The position numbers and the translations under genes were made by a program. Positions 55,643 to 63,494 of a stretch of 64,000 nt of DNA are shown here, piece by piece (the stretch's first letter is position 1; each line of letters starts with the position of its first letter). The stretch comes from Marthasterias glacialis (taxonomy: Eukaryota; Echinodermata; Asteroidea; Forcipulatida; Asteriidae): assembly GCA_911728455.2 (NCBI GenBank), contig OU452228.1, forward strand, positions 11,856,104-11,920,103, read 5' to 3'. Under the pieces are notes generated by a model. It was not told where the DNA came from and made no database searches. It was given only the letters and a program-made list of their open reading frames with translations.

Positions 55643-57434
55643 GTACATTTACAATGCGTCATAAGTGACACTCCTGGCGCCGAATTATCAATTTTGTTGG
55701 AGATTGTTATGAATGGTTTTATGAGACAAAGTAACCATAGTACAACACCTTTAAAGGGATACAAGGTGAGGTGGTGCATACTGCTGCCAGATCATGCCGG
55801 AAACACCAGGGCAAACCCCTTCTCTTTATGATAAGTGTACTGGGTTCTTTTACGTGCATTACACAACACACGGGACCAACAGCTTTACATCCCATCCAAA
55901 GGACGAATCAATAATGGTCAAGTGCCTTGCTTAAGGAAACAAGTGTCTAGACTGGTACTTTTAACCACTCAGCCATAATGACAAAAGAAACAAGGAAACT
56001 GCCTTGGACATGAATATTTGCACAGTGTTTTTCAGTTTTTGAAGGCACACAAAACCAAGAAAGAACGTGGAAAACAGCTGAGTCATTGAGACGTTGGATT
56101 CATGGAACATTTTACTCATTGTTCTCAGAAATGCTCAAACTATGTTAACATTGGAAACAACCAAATATTTTTTTATTCTTTTGGTTTCAATTGAAACCCA
56201 AAGTCATATTCATCTCTAGACCTAAACCCTCCTGCTCTTGGAAAAATTTTCAAGCGAGTTGACTAACCATTTGAAGCCATTCAACTGCACAGGTTGTGTA
56301 TGGTGGCACAACTGTACACAGAACATACATACATACATACATACATACACTGAGCTTTTATATAGCGCCATTTCATTTAGACCACAGTGCAGTAGAATAT
56401 TTTTCCAGCAAGGTATTCGGAGTATGAGACCTTTTTCCTTTACATAGCACCATTTAACGGTTTACAAGGTGCTGTGGCGCAATCTGCAGCTGATCAGACC
56501 AGGAACACCGGGGCGAGCCCCTTCTCTTTTCAATAAGTGCACTGGGTTCTTTTATGTGCATTACACAACACATGGGACCTGCCGCTTTACGGCCCATCCG
56601 AAGGACGCAGCAATAATGGTCAAGTGTCTTGCTTAAGGAACTAAGTGTCACGACCGGGACTCGAACCCACACTCTGCTGATCAGAAACACCAGAGCTTGT
56701 GTTCTTATCCGCTCGGCCACGACATGCCATGTACATTATCTGTACTGTGTATATGCGTTCACTGCATGACATAATGCAGCGTGGCATAGTTAACGATCAT
56801 TTAAAGCCACAGTGGATGATATTGAATGGTCAGACAGTAGGATGGTTGACTCTGAATTGTGCAGATTCCAATCCTAATTTTCCACATAGACACCATACAA
56901 CCTTTAGGTGGTCACGTTGTTCGAGAAAAAAAAACCACTTTCACATTGTGCTTCTTTTTTATTTTAATGTCTTTATCTTGAAGAGGGAATTCTAGTTTTC
57001 TGTGTAAAAAATCATTTGTTTTTGGTTTTCATTACGAATTATGTACTGTACATACCTGTAATAGAAAATAAAGGAATAAGTATCATGAGTTGCTTGAAAG
57101 TAAAACAAAACAATTTGGGACAACCCTCAAACCATTAAAAATGAAAATAAAAATGTAAACTTTAAAAAAAAACCTTCTTAAATTCTAATTGTTTTCACCT
57201 CTTCACTTTATCTAGGGAGACAGTTTGCTGCAACAACAACAGAAGGCTTACTACTCTATTCACTAGACAACAGCTTGACCTTTGACCCCTTTGATTTGAC
57301 CCTCGAGATCACGCCCAAGCTCGTGCGAGAGACATTACAGCACATGGAATGGAGTAGCGCCCTCATGCTTAGCTTCCGTCTCAACGAAGAGAAGTTAATA
57401 CAAGAGGTCGTAGAATCTATCCCATTTGAACAAG
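40343..57434 (+). CDS. PWP2: PWP2 (UTP1), WD40 subunit of the UTP-B complex; C-terminus outside window
   Basis: PWP2/UTP1 acts in the nucleolus in the UTP-B complex (with UTP6, 12, 13, 18, 21), which binds the 5' region of pre-rRNA in the small-subunit processome and is needed for early 18S processing. Sixteen exons join with perfect phase and no stop, giving 772 codons. The translation tracks human PWP2 throughout: start MRFSYKFSNLLGAVYR, then HVHFHQPV, FAQVYHAPG, NKEGDF, FGCSGLGQLLVWEWQSECYV, SWDKTVKLWN, EFLNRRKMTEFGN and PGVTKGDMSSRFFKPE. WD-type strand ends include VLVWEC, LLVWEW, VKVWNS, IFLWSM, VKLWNV, ISFWDV and ICIYNI, fitting two beta-propellers. Exon 16 enters the Utp12 domain. Human PWP2 has 919 residues, so about 145 are missing at the right edge. 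The acidic linker after the first propeller in human is shorter and basic here. Confidence 0.96.
40454..40677. mobile_element. MITE with 8-bp target duplication GCATGAAC (hAT-like), PWP2 intron
   Basis: The ends pair as CATAGAGTCATATATAAGAAC and GTTCTTATATATAGCTCTATG. They are flanked by identical GCATGAAC (40446-40453 and 40678-40685). The 224-bp element has no coding capacity. The clean duplication and good ends suggest a fairly young insertion. A relative sits in the receptor gene at 30329-30577. Confidence 0.85.
41552..41665 (+). repeat. tRNA-headed SINE, family A, copy in PWP2 intron
   Basis: GATAGCTCAGTCGGTAGAGC and CGCAGGTTCAAATCCTG are followed by TAGTCAATTTTTCTTTGTTC and the CACCCCC...AAAA end. 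It is the best-preserved copy of the family in the window. Its A and B boxes are close to functional tRNA boxes. Confidence 0.8.
41830..41942 (+). CDS. PWP2: PWP2 exon 2
   Basis: The acceptor CATTTTCAG is followed by FSNLLGAVYRHGNLSFSSDG and then DSIISPVGNRISKFDLKK. It ends AA before GTAAGA. It forms the first blade of the N-terminal propeller and matches human residues 7-43. Confidence 0.95.
42140..42375 (-). repeat. SINE family B, body (minus)
   Basis: TGCTGTGGCGCAATCTGCAG, AGACACTGGGGCAAACC, AAGTGCACCGGGTTCTTTTA and CACGGGACCTACGGCTTTAC match the complement of the 25167 element body. It ends at CTTAAGGACACAAGTGTCGT without the tRNA-like head. Confidence 0.75.
42585..42895 (-). repeat. SINE with family B head and a different body (minus)
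   Basis: The head (plus-strand view) is ACACAAGTGTCATGACCGGG then ATTCGAACCCACA and TCTCGGCCACGACACGC. The body begins GCCCATTACAAGGCCCAAAGG and GGTGTGGGCTAC, a sequence partly present near position 60 (GCCATTCGAAGTGTGGGCTAC). The same tRNA-derived head is thus combined with another body. Confidence 0.65.
43026..43120 (+). CDS. PWP2: PWP2 exon 3
   Basis: It encodes NNKSETFPIEARMNISCVG then LSPDGKTAIIVDQ, between CCCCAG and GTAAGA. It matches human TRYNVKCVGLSPDG followed by IIVDE. Phase 2 in, phase 1 out. Confidence 0.95.
43130..43497 (+). repeat. G1 repeat split by an about 190-base insertion
   Basis: GCCTGATACTTCGCTGTTGT then AAGGGCAAGGCAATTTTTCTT is separated from AAAGGGCATCTCTGTGATGG and the rest of the family unit by unrelated sequence (about 43187-43385). 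The insert contains CTTGGCAGGCATTGCCTGCA and shows no clear ends. Confidence 0.5.
44317..44416 (+). CDS. PWP2: PWP2 exon 4
   Basis: It follows TTGTTGACAG and encodes EGMGMLCSLVSKTVLHHVHF then HQPVTAIKYSPDGK, ending AA before GTATGT. The human counterpart is LVSLVCRSVLHHFHF. Confidence 0.93.
45055..45245. repeat. SINE family C, two body fragments in inverted orientation
   Basis: A minus-strand body piece (ACTGATGTGTGATAAGTGCT) is followed by a plus-strand unit with TTGGGTTTGAATCCCAAGCG and GAAAGCCCTGAGTACACATT then GCTCATCACACATTGGTG. Downstream, ATCAAATTAATACTCTTTAT occurs twice (45240-45305), a local duplication of the tail. It lies in PWP2 intron 4. Confidence 0.5.
45366..45509 (+). CDS. 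PWP2: PWP2 exon 5
   Basis: It encodes KIALTKERFAQVYHAPGSTR then EFNPLLLHRTYFGAYDDTTC and IDWTTDS, ending AG before GTAGGA. It is close to human AQMYHAPGKKREFNAFVLDK and TYFGPYDETTCIDWT. Confidence 0.95.
46219..46354 (+). CDS. PWP2: PWP2 exon 6
   Basis: The acceptor ATTTTCAG is followed by VFAVGAKDTQTRVFAASDME, QLVIYTLGGHKDCVVGAFFE and DDSLD. The donor GTATCC follows GAT in phase 0. It matches human YYALGGHKDAIVACFFESNS. Confidence 0.95.
46470..46775 (+). repeat. tRNA-headed SINE with GATGGACTGGCATCCTGTCC body
   Basis: Head: GTGTCGTGGCTGAGCGGTCT and GTGGGCTCGAATCCTAGCC, then GACACTTGTGTTCTTGAGCA. Body: CGATGGACTGGCATCCTGTC, GCTCAGTCGTTTGGAATGC and AACACTGGCCTGATGAG. The head is shared with family B but the body is another type, so heads and bodies have been exchanged. 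It lies in PWP2 intron 6. Confidence 0.8.
47133..47277. mobile_element. MITE with 27-bp inverted ends in PWP2 intron 6
   Basis: ATAGACTCTGTAAGTCTCGC then GCGTA pairs with TACGCGCGAGACTTACACAG then TCTAT. An internal short palindrome, GGGACCATTTTGGTCCC, is present. 145 bp, no coding. Confidence 0.75.
47325..47515 (+). CDS. PWP2: PWP2 exon 7
   Basis: It encodes LYSISRKGEVLVWECDTDLH, then a linker rich in lysine and arginine (RSASNHGNKAERPLSAKQRA) and LYKRLA. In human the linker carries an acidic run of glutamates that is absent here. Phase 0 in, phase 2 out. Confidence 0.93.
48611..48754 (+). CDS. PWP2: PWP2 exon 8
   Basis: It encodes HFLNKEGDFTHLTCADFHKK, NHMLVTGFESGTFHIHELPE and FALIHSL. 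It is nearly identical to human NKEGDFNNLTAAAFHKKSHL and the following HELPEFNLIHSL. Confidence 0.96.
49113..49215. repeat. F1 repeat, internal fragment
   Basis: GTCACTCATCTGCTTACAAG and the following AGCAAGTTAGCGC(A)CCTTTTGC match the inside of the copy at 2050-2110. The characteristic ends are missing. Confidence 0.5.
49466..49673 (+). CDS. PWP2: PWP2 exon 9
   Basis: It encodes ISNQCIAAVSFNQPGDWIAF, GCSGLGQLLVWEWQSECYVL and GHQNNMTCLDFSLDGQLLAT then GGQDGK. This is the most conserved PWP2 segment; human reads GDWIAFGCSGLGQLLVWEWQ. Phase 2 in, phase 0 out. Confidence 0.97.
50467..50618 (+). CDS. PWP2: PWP2 exon 10
   Basis: It encodes VKVWNSSSGLCFVTFSEHTA, TITGITIGGKAGKVIISASL and DGTVRAFDLH, matching human VKVWNTLSGFCFVTFTEHSS and SSMDGTVRAFDLH. 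Confidence 0.97.
51715..51862 (+). CDS. PWP2: PWP2 exon 11
   Basis: It encodes YRNFRTFTSPHPAQFACLGV, DSSGELIAAGAQDSFEIFLW and SMQTGRLLE. Human reads RYRNFRTFTSPRPTQFSCVA. The donor is GTATGT. Confidence 0.97.
52525..52655 (+). repeat. G1 repeat, partial copy in PWP2 intron 11
   Basis: AGGCAAGACATTTTTTGCTA, GGAACATTTCAAAGGGCACC, GGGCATGGAGGCATTGCCTC and CCTTGAGGTATCAGGC follow the family order. Confidence 0.6.
52697..52847 (+). CDS. PWP2: PWP2 exon 12
   Basis: It encodes VLAGHEGPISSLSFSSAADM, LASASWDKTVKLWNVYQHKG and ARETLQVMTD. Human reads VLSGHEGPISGLCFNPMKSV and SWDKTVRLWDM. Phase 0 in, phase 1 out. Confidence 0.97.
52984..53104. mobile_element. MITE, GGTGGACAC family, copy 2 (PWP2 intron 12)
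   Basis: The ends are AGCCATTTTGATGTATGG then TGGACAC, and GTGTCCACCATATCTCAAAA then TGGCT. It is colinear with copies 1 and 3. The core GGTTTGGGTGTATACAGACA is highly conserved. Confidence 0.8.
53853..54033 (+). CDS. PWP2: PWP2 exon 13
   Basis: It encodes (A)LAVCFSPDGHQLAIATLDG, QISFWDVQTCTQTGSVEGKN and DLGGGRKEGDMVTAKTSAAA. Human reads TSDALAVTFRPDGAELAVAT and SIEGRHDLKTGRKELDKITA. Confidence 0.96.
54774..54921 (+). CDS. PWP2: PWP2 exon 14
   Basis: It encodes SFNTLCYSADGTCILAAGKS, KNICIYNIQEQILMKRFQVS and CNLSLDAME. Human reads REQILMKRFEISCNLSLDAM. The donor GTTTGT follows GAG in phase 0. Confidence 0.97.
55025..55330 (+). repeat. tRNA-headed SINE, family D
   Basis: GCGCGGGTTCGAATCCCGCT is a strong B-box. 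The body has CTCCACATGTGGATTGAGTT, CCTGATTGCGTTGGTTTTCC and a G-run replacing part of GGTTTTCCTCCCACATCC, then AAAACTGAGATTTCTTCAAC. A minus copy lies at 60398-60540. It lies in PWP2 intron 14. Confidence 0.75.
55384..55552 (+). CDS. PWP2: PWP2 exon 15
   Basis: It encodes EFLNRRKMTEFGNIALIDGD, EESSQAISLPGVTKGDMSSR and FFKPEVNVSGVKFSPT. Human reads EFLNRRKMTEFGNLALIDQD and PLPGVRKGDMSSRHFKPEIR. Phase 0 in, phase 1 out. Confidence 0.97.
55612..55985 (-). repeat. SINE family B, minus copy with (AAT)n tail
   Basis: It begins with ten or so AAT units (the tail on the minus strand). The body has CCGGAAACACCAGGGCAAAC, GTGTACTGGGTTCTTTTACG and CACGGGACCAACAGCTTTAC, then a degraded head ending ACCACTCAGCCATAATGACA. 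It lies in PWP2 intron 15. Confidence 0.75.
56321..56349 (+). repeat. (CATA)n microsatellite
   Basis: About seven CATA units precede TATATAGCGCCATTTC, the tail side of the following minus-strand SINE. The tract probably arose from that tail. Confidence 0.85.
56350..56727 (-). repeat. SINE family B, near full-length minus copy
   Basis: It runs from TATATAGCGCCATTTCATTT through GCTGTGGCGCAATCTGCAGC, CACCGGGGCGAGCCCCTTC and CATGGGACCTGCCGCTTTAC to the head TGTCACGACCGGGACTCGAA and CCGCTCGGCCACGACATGCC. It is the best body reference for the family. It lies in PWP2 intron 15. Confidence 0.8.
57216..57434 (+). CDS. PWP2: PWP2 exon 16 (last exon in window)
   Basis: It follows TTTATCTAG and encodes RQFAATTTEGLLLYSLDNSL, TFDPFDLTLEITPKLVRETL, QHMEWSSALMLSFRLNEEKL and IQEVVESIPFEQ, ending G before GTAAGT. 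Human reads RCWAATTTEGLLIYSLDTRV and ILMALRLNESKLVQEALEAV. This enters the Utp12 domain. The following exon is not in the window. Confidence 0.96.
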
Positions 57435-57485
57435 GTAAGTTGGAATTTTTCGATGAAGTACCTGAAAATCCTCAATGGAGACCTG

Positions 57486-57766
57486 GGGCCAATTTCATAG
57501 CGCTGCTTAATGGTAAGCAAATTTTTGTGCTGACTATAGCAGTAAAAATTGCTTAAGCGTAAGCTAATTTCACAGGTAAGCAAGAAATTAGGCGGCCAAC
57601 TTGCGCGTTCACCATGGATTTACATTGTTACGTCATTCATTTTCCTACAGTAAGCACCGGAAGGTTAGCATGCCTTTTCCTGTGCTTATGGTTAGCAGTA
57701 CTATGAAATGGAAATCGCACAGTAAGCACTAAATCAGCCGTTAAGCAGCTCTATGAAATTGGGCCC
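57486..57766. repeat. F1 foldback repeat, long copy
   Basis: It starts GGGCCAATTTCATAGCGCTG and ends TTAAGCAGCTCTATGAAATT then GGGCCC. Internal TTGCGCGTTCACCATGGATT and ACGTCATTCA parallel the 1912 copy. It starts about 50 bases after the PWP2 exon 16 donor. Confidence 0.75.
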
Positions 57767-57887
57767 TGGGCACTATTTCATGGCACTGCTTACCGCAGAG
57801 TTTTGTGCTTACGGCTGAAAGAATTACAAGCTTATACAGTGTTCTGTAAGCGTAGAATTCTGCGCTAAGCAGCGCCATGGAATTGGA
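57767..57887. repeat. F1 foldback repeat, short adjacent copy
   Basis: TGGGCACTATTTCATGGCAC to AGCAGCGCCATGGAATTGG, 121 bases, with well-paired ends and little interior. It abuts the long copy, the third tandem F1 pair in the window. Confidence 0.7.
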
Positions 57888-58083
57888 TACGGGTGCTCTG
57901 GAATATATTTGATTTTTATCATCCTTGCTTTCCCTGTTGGCTCAATTACTCACAACATCAACGTCAATTGTTTAGTTGTTTTGCTCAACAGCCATGTGTG
58001 ATAAAGCATTCTGTACCCGATGCTTCTCAGGATTGTAGACAAAACAATCCACTGGCTTCTTGTGTGGGATTCGAACTTGAATC

Positions 58084-58202
58084 AGCCTATTTGAGATATG
58101 GTGGACACTTGTAGTAGTGCACCGTTTGGTTTGGGTGTATACGCAAATTTACCCAAACCAAAAAGTGTCTTCCTAATGTGTGGGCCATACCTCAAAAAGG
58201 CT
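58084..58202. mobile_element. MITE, GGTGGACAC family, copy 3
   Basis: AGCCTATTTGAGATATGGTG then GACAC on the left pairs with GTGTGGGCCATACCTCAAAA then AGGCT on the right. The core GTTTGGTTTGGGTGTATACG is shared with copies 1 and 2. Confidence 0.75.
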
Positions 58203-58239
58203 AAATGTATTTGATTTTTCGCACCCTTGTTATACAAAC

Positions 58240-58400
58240 TATCAGCATCAGTGTTTTAGTTGGTTGCTCAACACCAATGTTTTATAAACACTGTGTACTA
58301 ACAGTTTGCTAAGTAGTGTACAACACAATCCACTGGCTCGAGTGGGATTCAAACCTACCACATTCTAGAGCAGGAAGTTTAACTGTTGATCAACTAGCTC
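58240..58400 (-). repeat. SINE family C, minus copy
   Basis: AACACTGTGTACTAACAGTT, CAATCCACTGGCTCGAGTGG, GATTCAAACCTACCACATTC then TAGAGCAG, and CAACTAGCTCACC are the complement of the body and head of the family. Confidence 0.5.
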
Positions 58401-58546
58401 ACCTGCGCATTGTTTTGTAACTGATTGTTAGTTGAGTCTAATTGAATATCTTGAAGTGAAAGTGGTAGCTTTGCTGGTTAATCTAGGTTTTCTTCGCTCT
58501 TAACGTTGACAAAGTGTACATTGTCTATTGGAATTCAAGACGGTTG

Positions 58547-58710
58547 TCTATTGACCCCTTGAACTTGCATCACAAGCTGCTACTCTCTGCCCATGGTCTT
58601 CCATTTTGGGAGTCAAGTTGCATGTAAAGATATGGTGGGCCTCTAACCGTTTGCACAGTAACACACAGTAACGGACTGTTGTGGTGATGACGTCAGGTGA
58701 ATTACGTCAC
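58547..58710. repeat. H-family MITE-like repeat, copy 3
   Basis: It starts TCTATTGACCCCTTGAACTT, contains TTCCATTTTGGGAGTCAAGT, and ends near GATGACGTCAGGTGAATTACG, colinear with the copy at 29123. Confidence 0.55.
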
Positions 58711-59465
58711 CAATGCGTGTCAATTGCGTGTCGTACAAAGCCGTTGCCAACATCAATACGCTACTGGCACACTTTGTGTGTAATAGATTTCACAGGGCAC
58801 GTAAATCACCTTGAGCTCAAACGCCAAAGTATTCTGTGTCTGAGTCCCCGTTTGAGGCAGTGAGTATGATACCAATTCATACAAGGCGTCAGACCTCATT
58901 AACAGTGTAATGGTATGACAGAAAGAAATGATGGCTGGGCTACAGATTTAATACATGTGCCTGTGAAGGTGAAACGCACCTTTGATCTGACTTGAGGTTT
59001 TCAAGTATGACCTGTTGCATTTTTGCTAACTTTTGTCAGTGCAATTTTCATTTGTATTAATGCATTTACCCTTTCAGTATGATTGCTGTGGCAGTCTTTG
59101 TATCCGTTATAAATCAAGTCTCATTTTCAATTAGCTCCTTGTTGAAACATAAGCATCTTTGGGTAGTTTTCTGTGTAAAGTGAAACCAATGGACACCAAG
59201 TAATTCATTAGTACTAATGGCATTGGTCCAATAACGTACAGTGCAGTTCAGATTGTATGTCACATACATGTATACAGACAGTCTGGGGTGTGCTATTAAC
59301 TTTGTGAGTGGCTGGCTAGCCAGACCAGTTGGCTTGTTGTTTCAGTAGTTCCTCAGCTTTGTCACTGGGCACTATTGTGAGGTTTGCTTTCAGCAATGTC
59401 ATTTGAATGGGACTGTAATTTGATACTATATTTTTAGGCAGTGGTTTACATATATAGTTATGTGC

Positions 59466-59635
59466 AGGCCTGATTGCTTCATTCTTGAAAGGGCAAAGGC
59501 ACCAAGGCATTTTCTTCTTGATAAAGGACACCTCTTTTAGGAAATTGTAAATTTCTATTGGAACATTTCAAGGGCACCAAGGCAATGACCAGGGGCAATG
59601 GAGGGAATTGCCTCCGTGAAGTACCAGGCCTGTAT
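59466..59635 (+). repeat. G1 repeat, near-complete copy
   Basis: GCCTGATTGCTTCATTCTTG, AAAGGGCAAAGGCACCAAGG, ATTGGAACATTTCAAGGGCA, AATGACCAGGGGCAATGGAG and CCGTGAAGTACCAGGCCTG follow the family order. The CAGGCCTG boundary suggests where the unit ends. Confidence 0.65.
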
Positions 59636-60397
59636 GTGAAGGCATACTTGAACAACTGGAAAACTTGGAGAGAATTTTTAGTAGCATTTACCCAGCGGAC
59701 CACTGTTAAGGGAGAACGTCGACTCGGCTTCATGCCCCACAGTTTTATATCAATTATATGTACTGGGTGCTGTCCAACACTCATGTATTGAGGACCAGAG
59801 CAGATGTCAGTCAGAATTTGGATTCAGGTGTCAACATTGTGTTTAAATTGATTTTTTTTGTTCAAATTGCTTACTGAATATACTTTTACATATAAATGAA
59901 AGAAAAGGTAGGGTGTCTAAATAGACCTTACGCGCATGACATCGTTGGAGCAGGGTGCCCTCGTGTAGAGGTCGAAAAAAGGTTGTTCATTACCCATCTC
60001 TGAGTGCCACGCCTGTGCAGTTCCATTGTGTCATCAGCGTTTTACCTTGAAGATAGCAGCGTGATGACACCAGATACAAAAACAGGATGTTCAAAACACA
60101 TTCAGACACTTTTGGTTGACACCATGTTTGAGAAAAGGTTGACCGCAGTTTTCATCTGTTGTTATTGATGAATGGGCAGTCATTTAGAACTTTTTGAAAA
60201 GTATAAAATCTCTTGCTGCCCATGTTGTTTGGGGTCAAAAACCTTTCTGGAATCTCTCCACTGAGCAGAGTTGTCATTTAAGCCTTTGAGCTGAGTCTAA
60301 GTACGCATGCAAGTCTTTAAGTCTCTTGGATTAAGCATTTATTATTGTTATATCGTCCTGATAATGAAAGCAAGGAACTTGTTGGCCTGTGAAGAGA

Positions 60398-60540
60398 AGA
60401 TGTTGAAGAAATCTCAGTTTTAGATATGTGAGGAAAACCCCAACGGGGGGAAAACCCACGCAATCAGGTGGGTACTGAAAATTCAATCCACATACCTGTA
60501 CAAGGCTCTAATCCGCAGGGAAGAAAGTCTGAGACAATCT
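60398..60540 (-). repeat. SINE family D, minus copy
   Basis: GATGTTGAAGAAATCTCAGT, GAGGAAAACCCCAACGGGG, AAAACCCACGCAATCAGGTG and CAATCCACATACCTGTACAA are the complement of the 55025 body. The head is degraded (CTAATCCGCAGGG). Confidence 0.65.
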
Positions 60541-61369
60541 GAAAGTCTAATGATGAGGCCAAGTAAAAAAAAATAACAGTTGATCGTCCTGGTTTTTCCA
60601 AAAAGACCTTTTTATTTATTTATTTTTTCAAAGATGGCCGCCAAGCATTGTTTAATTCAAACGGCCACCAATTCTTTAGTTTAAAATCACAGCTAACTTT
60701 CTTTATATCTATTTGTTGCGTCCGGACCTGGGTAATAACAAGGATTATTACACCTAGATAGACATTAATAACGGTGACTTTGTAAAAATAATGGTACAAA
60801 GACACAAAGCATGCGTTGCCCATCTGCTACTGACCTGGCATACCGGGGCTTAAGAATCTTATTTCTGGTGCGAATTAACACACAAAGGAATACCATCTTG
60901 CAGCGGTGGTGACAACCAACACAGTTATAATAATAATAATAATAATACCAGAGTCTTATATATGTACCAGCATTTAGGTATTCAAGCGCTTATTATTATA
61001 ATTTTTTAGGACAGGTTTTTTAAGTTCTTGATAGAACTCCACTGTCAAGTCAACTCGATCAAAACCTAACGGTAAGAAATAAGTAAAACAATTAGTTATG
61101 ATATCGCAAGTCTGAAATCCCATGTTTGAAAGCAGTGATGGGGTTTTTCACTGTTTTTCTTGTGACTCCAATGGCCAGTTGAGCTTAAAGTTGACAAGTT
61201 TTTTATTTCATGTATATGTTGCATCACACAAGGTGAGGATACTGGTCTTTGACAGTGCTAGCTTCATCCTTTATTGGTAAATCTATAGTACTCATGTAGT
61301 TTGTACTTACATTGGCCGCAGGAAATAGAAATTAGAATACTTGTTTCCTGGATGCATTTTGCTTCTTCA

Positions 61370-61510
61370 CCAATTTCATAGAGCTGCTTAGGCACAAAAA
61401 TTTGCCAAACGTAAAACAATTGCGCTCACCAGAAAATGGTTACCAACCAAAATACCTTGATCATATGTACCGATTGCAACTGGTTTCCTGCTTATTTTTA
61501 GCTTAGCTTA
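61370..61510. repeat. F1 repeat, copy lacking a clear right end
   Basis: ACCAATTTCATAGAGCTGCT and the following AGGCACAAAAATTTGCC are followed by GTTACCAACCAAAATACC and ACTGGTTTCCTGC. The inverted right end is not visible. Confidence 0.5.
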
Positions 61511-62397
61511 GTCATGAATATCATTCAGAAAACCAGGTATCAGTTTCCTTTGATCAGCAGTGTATCAAGAGTGACTGTGGAATTGCCTACAGGAGAATGC
61601 TGCCTGGCCAGCCAAACTGGCGCATTTTGTCCATTCTCGTCACGAAAGAATTTAGGCAGCACACTAGTTTTGATTGATCAGTAGTGATTTTCTGTCCCAC
61701 GGACAAATTTCTATGCTGTTTTCACACCATGGTCGTGCATAATTAAGTGACTTATAAATTTGTGAAGCCAATTCCCCGCACTTTCTGCACCTGCCAACCT
61801 GCATGTGAAATATAGTCATTGGATCTTTATTGTAACACGCTGCAAACTAGAAACATGTTTGTTGTGAACTGGTAATGATGAGAACTTCATCTCCTGAAGT
61901 TGTGGAGGGATTAAGGTACAGGTGGTCGGTGGTCATGCAAAGGGACACCATGCCCTAGGGGATGCGGAATCCCGGAGACTAAGGTTTGGTAAATGAGATT
62001 TGGATGGAGAGGATCTTGGATGTTGAGACGATGTCATCAACCTTTTTATTAAGTGAAATACAGCCGTGGAGACTGTCATGTCATGATGGATACTCGTGGG
62101 GAATGAGATGGCACCATCAATCAAAGACATGTTATCAGCTGCACCACCTGCCTCCAAATCGTGGTGTCGCCTGTGTTTACCATGCATATGTGATCTCCAG
62201 GTTTACGCTGAGCTCTGCTTTCTAACATCCAGTATCCGCCAAATGTTGCCCTTGTGGTACATAAACATCATTACCCTGGTCATTGGGCCATTTGATAGAT
62301 TACTAAAACTATCTCAGCTCCTTGGGGAGTATATACAGCCTTTGTTGCTAGTAATTTTGCGCATCAGTCACTGGCACCAATTTACTCCTGTGTGATG

Positions 62398-62485
62398 AGA
62401 GGCAATTATAGTGAAGTGTCTGATTGCTGAAGGACGCAAGTGTCAAGACTGGGATTTGAACCCACACTCTGATGGCGCAAGCACT
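62398..62485 (-). repeat. SINE family B head fragment (minus)
   Basis: AGTGTCTGATTGCTGAAGGA, CGCAAGTGTCAAGACTGGG and ATTTGAACCCACACTCTGAT are the complement of the head and its junction. It is cut off by the following F1 repeat. Confidence 0.55.
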
Positions 62486-62486
62486 G

Positions 62487-62572
62487 AGCCCAATTTCATA
62501 GAGCTGCTTAGGCATAAAAATTAGCTAAGCAAAAATAGGTTATCAACCAAATACCATGTCATGTTTTGTTTG
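62487..62572. repeat. F1 repeat, left half cut by an H-family repeat
   Basis: GAGCCCAATTTCATAGAGCT then GCTTAGGCATAAAAATTAG ends at about 62572, where TATTGACCCC of the next repeat begins. Confidence 0.55.
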
Positions 62573-62885
62573 TATTGACCCCTTTCACCGACGTTACCTG
62601 TGGCTACTGTCTACCATGCTCACCACTTTGGTAGTCAATTTGCACATCAAAATTACAGTTATTTTAACAAGTTGCCTAAAATGCGCAATACACTGTATAT
62701 AACCATTCCTCCATGGTTCAACGCACGGGTACATCAACTCCCAAAAATCTTGACGACCAAGATTATTGTGATAGTGACTTCAAATGGACGTATGCAAATA
62801 CAACATACAAAAACATCACACGCAGACGCCCATACCAACCAGCTAGAGACCTGTGTTGTGCCTAGCAAAAGTGGGTCAAAGGTAT
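62573..62885. repeat. H-family MITE-like repeat, copy 4 (long)
   Basis: It starts TATTGACCCCTTTCACCG, contains CATGCTCACCACTTTGGTAG then TCAAT and AAATCTTGACGACCAAGATT then ATTGTGATAG, and may end at AAAGTGGGTCAAAGGTA. It is the longest member. Confidence 0.5.
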
Positions 62886-63494
62886 GTCTCGCAATTATGG
62901 TAGTTGCATGATGGTTTGAGGGGACGGTATTTGGCATTATTTACAAGCCCCAAAGTGACTACGTCAGAAGTTCGTGCTAGTAGTATGTACCTTCAGCCTA
63001 CATCAGTAAGCAGAAATGGTCAATAGAGGGCTCACTACATTGAGCTGGTGTTGGGAATGCCACCAGTTGATTATAAATTCCAACCTTGTCTGGAGCTGTT
63101 AGCAGGGAGTATTCGGGGCACAGTTTCAAGGAAAAATTTCCATTATCGCGTTAACATCTTCATTTTGCTGCCAGTCATGTGGTAATTTAATTAAGACATA
63201 CAAATGTATGGCACATGCATAACGATTATTTACAGTGGCATTGATTTGCGTTTTTACATAAAAGCAGCACAGTCTAGCAGTCCAGATAAAAAATCTTGTC
63301 TCGTTCTTTGTATGTGAATATTGCTTTTAAAGTGTTGATTCTTCTAGATCCAGAGAGGGGCAAGGCTATTTTTTACTTTCGCCACCAGTTTCATTCAAGC
63401 ATTTGCATTGAAGACCCATAAGATGGGTGAACCATGATAAAGATGTAAGAGACAGAACTGTCACAAACACTAAACCAGCCCTCATCACCCACAG

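Noticed and set aside
61933-62395. Overlapping plus and minus frames near 62 kb as a host exon
   Set aside because: No similarity to the missing PWP2 C-terminus or any known domain. Splice sites do not fit the phase-1 donor at 57434.
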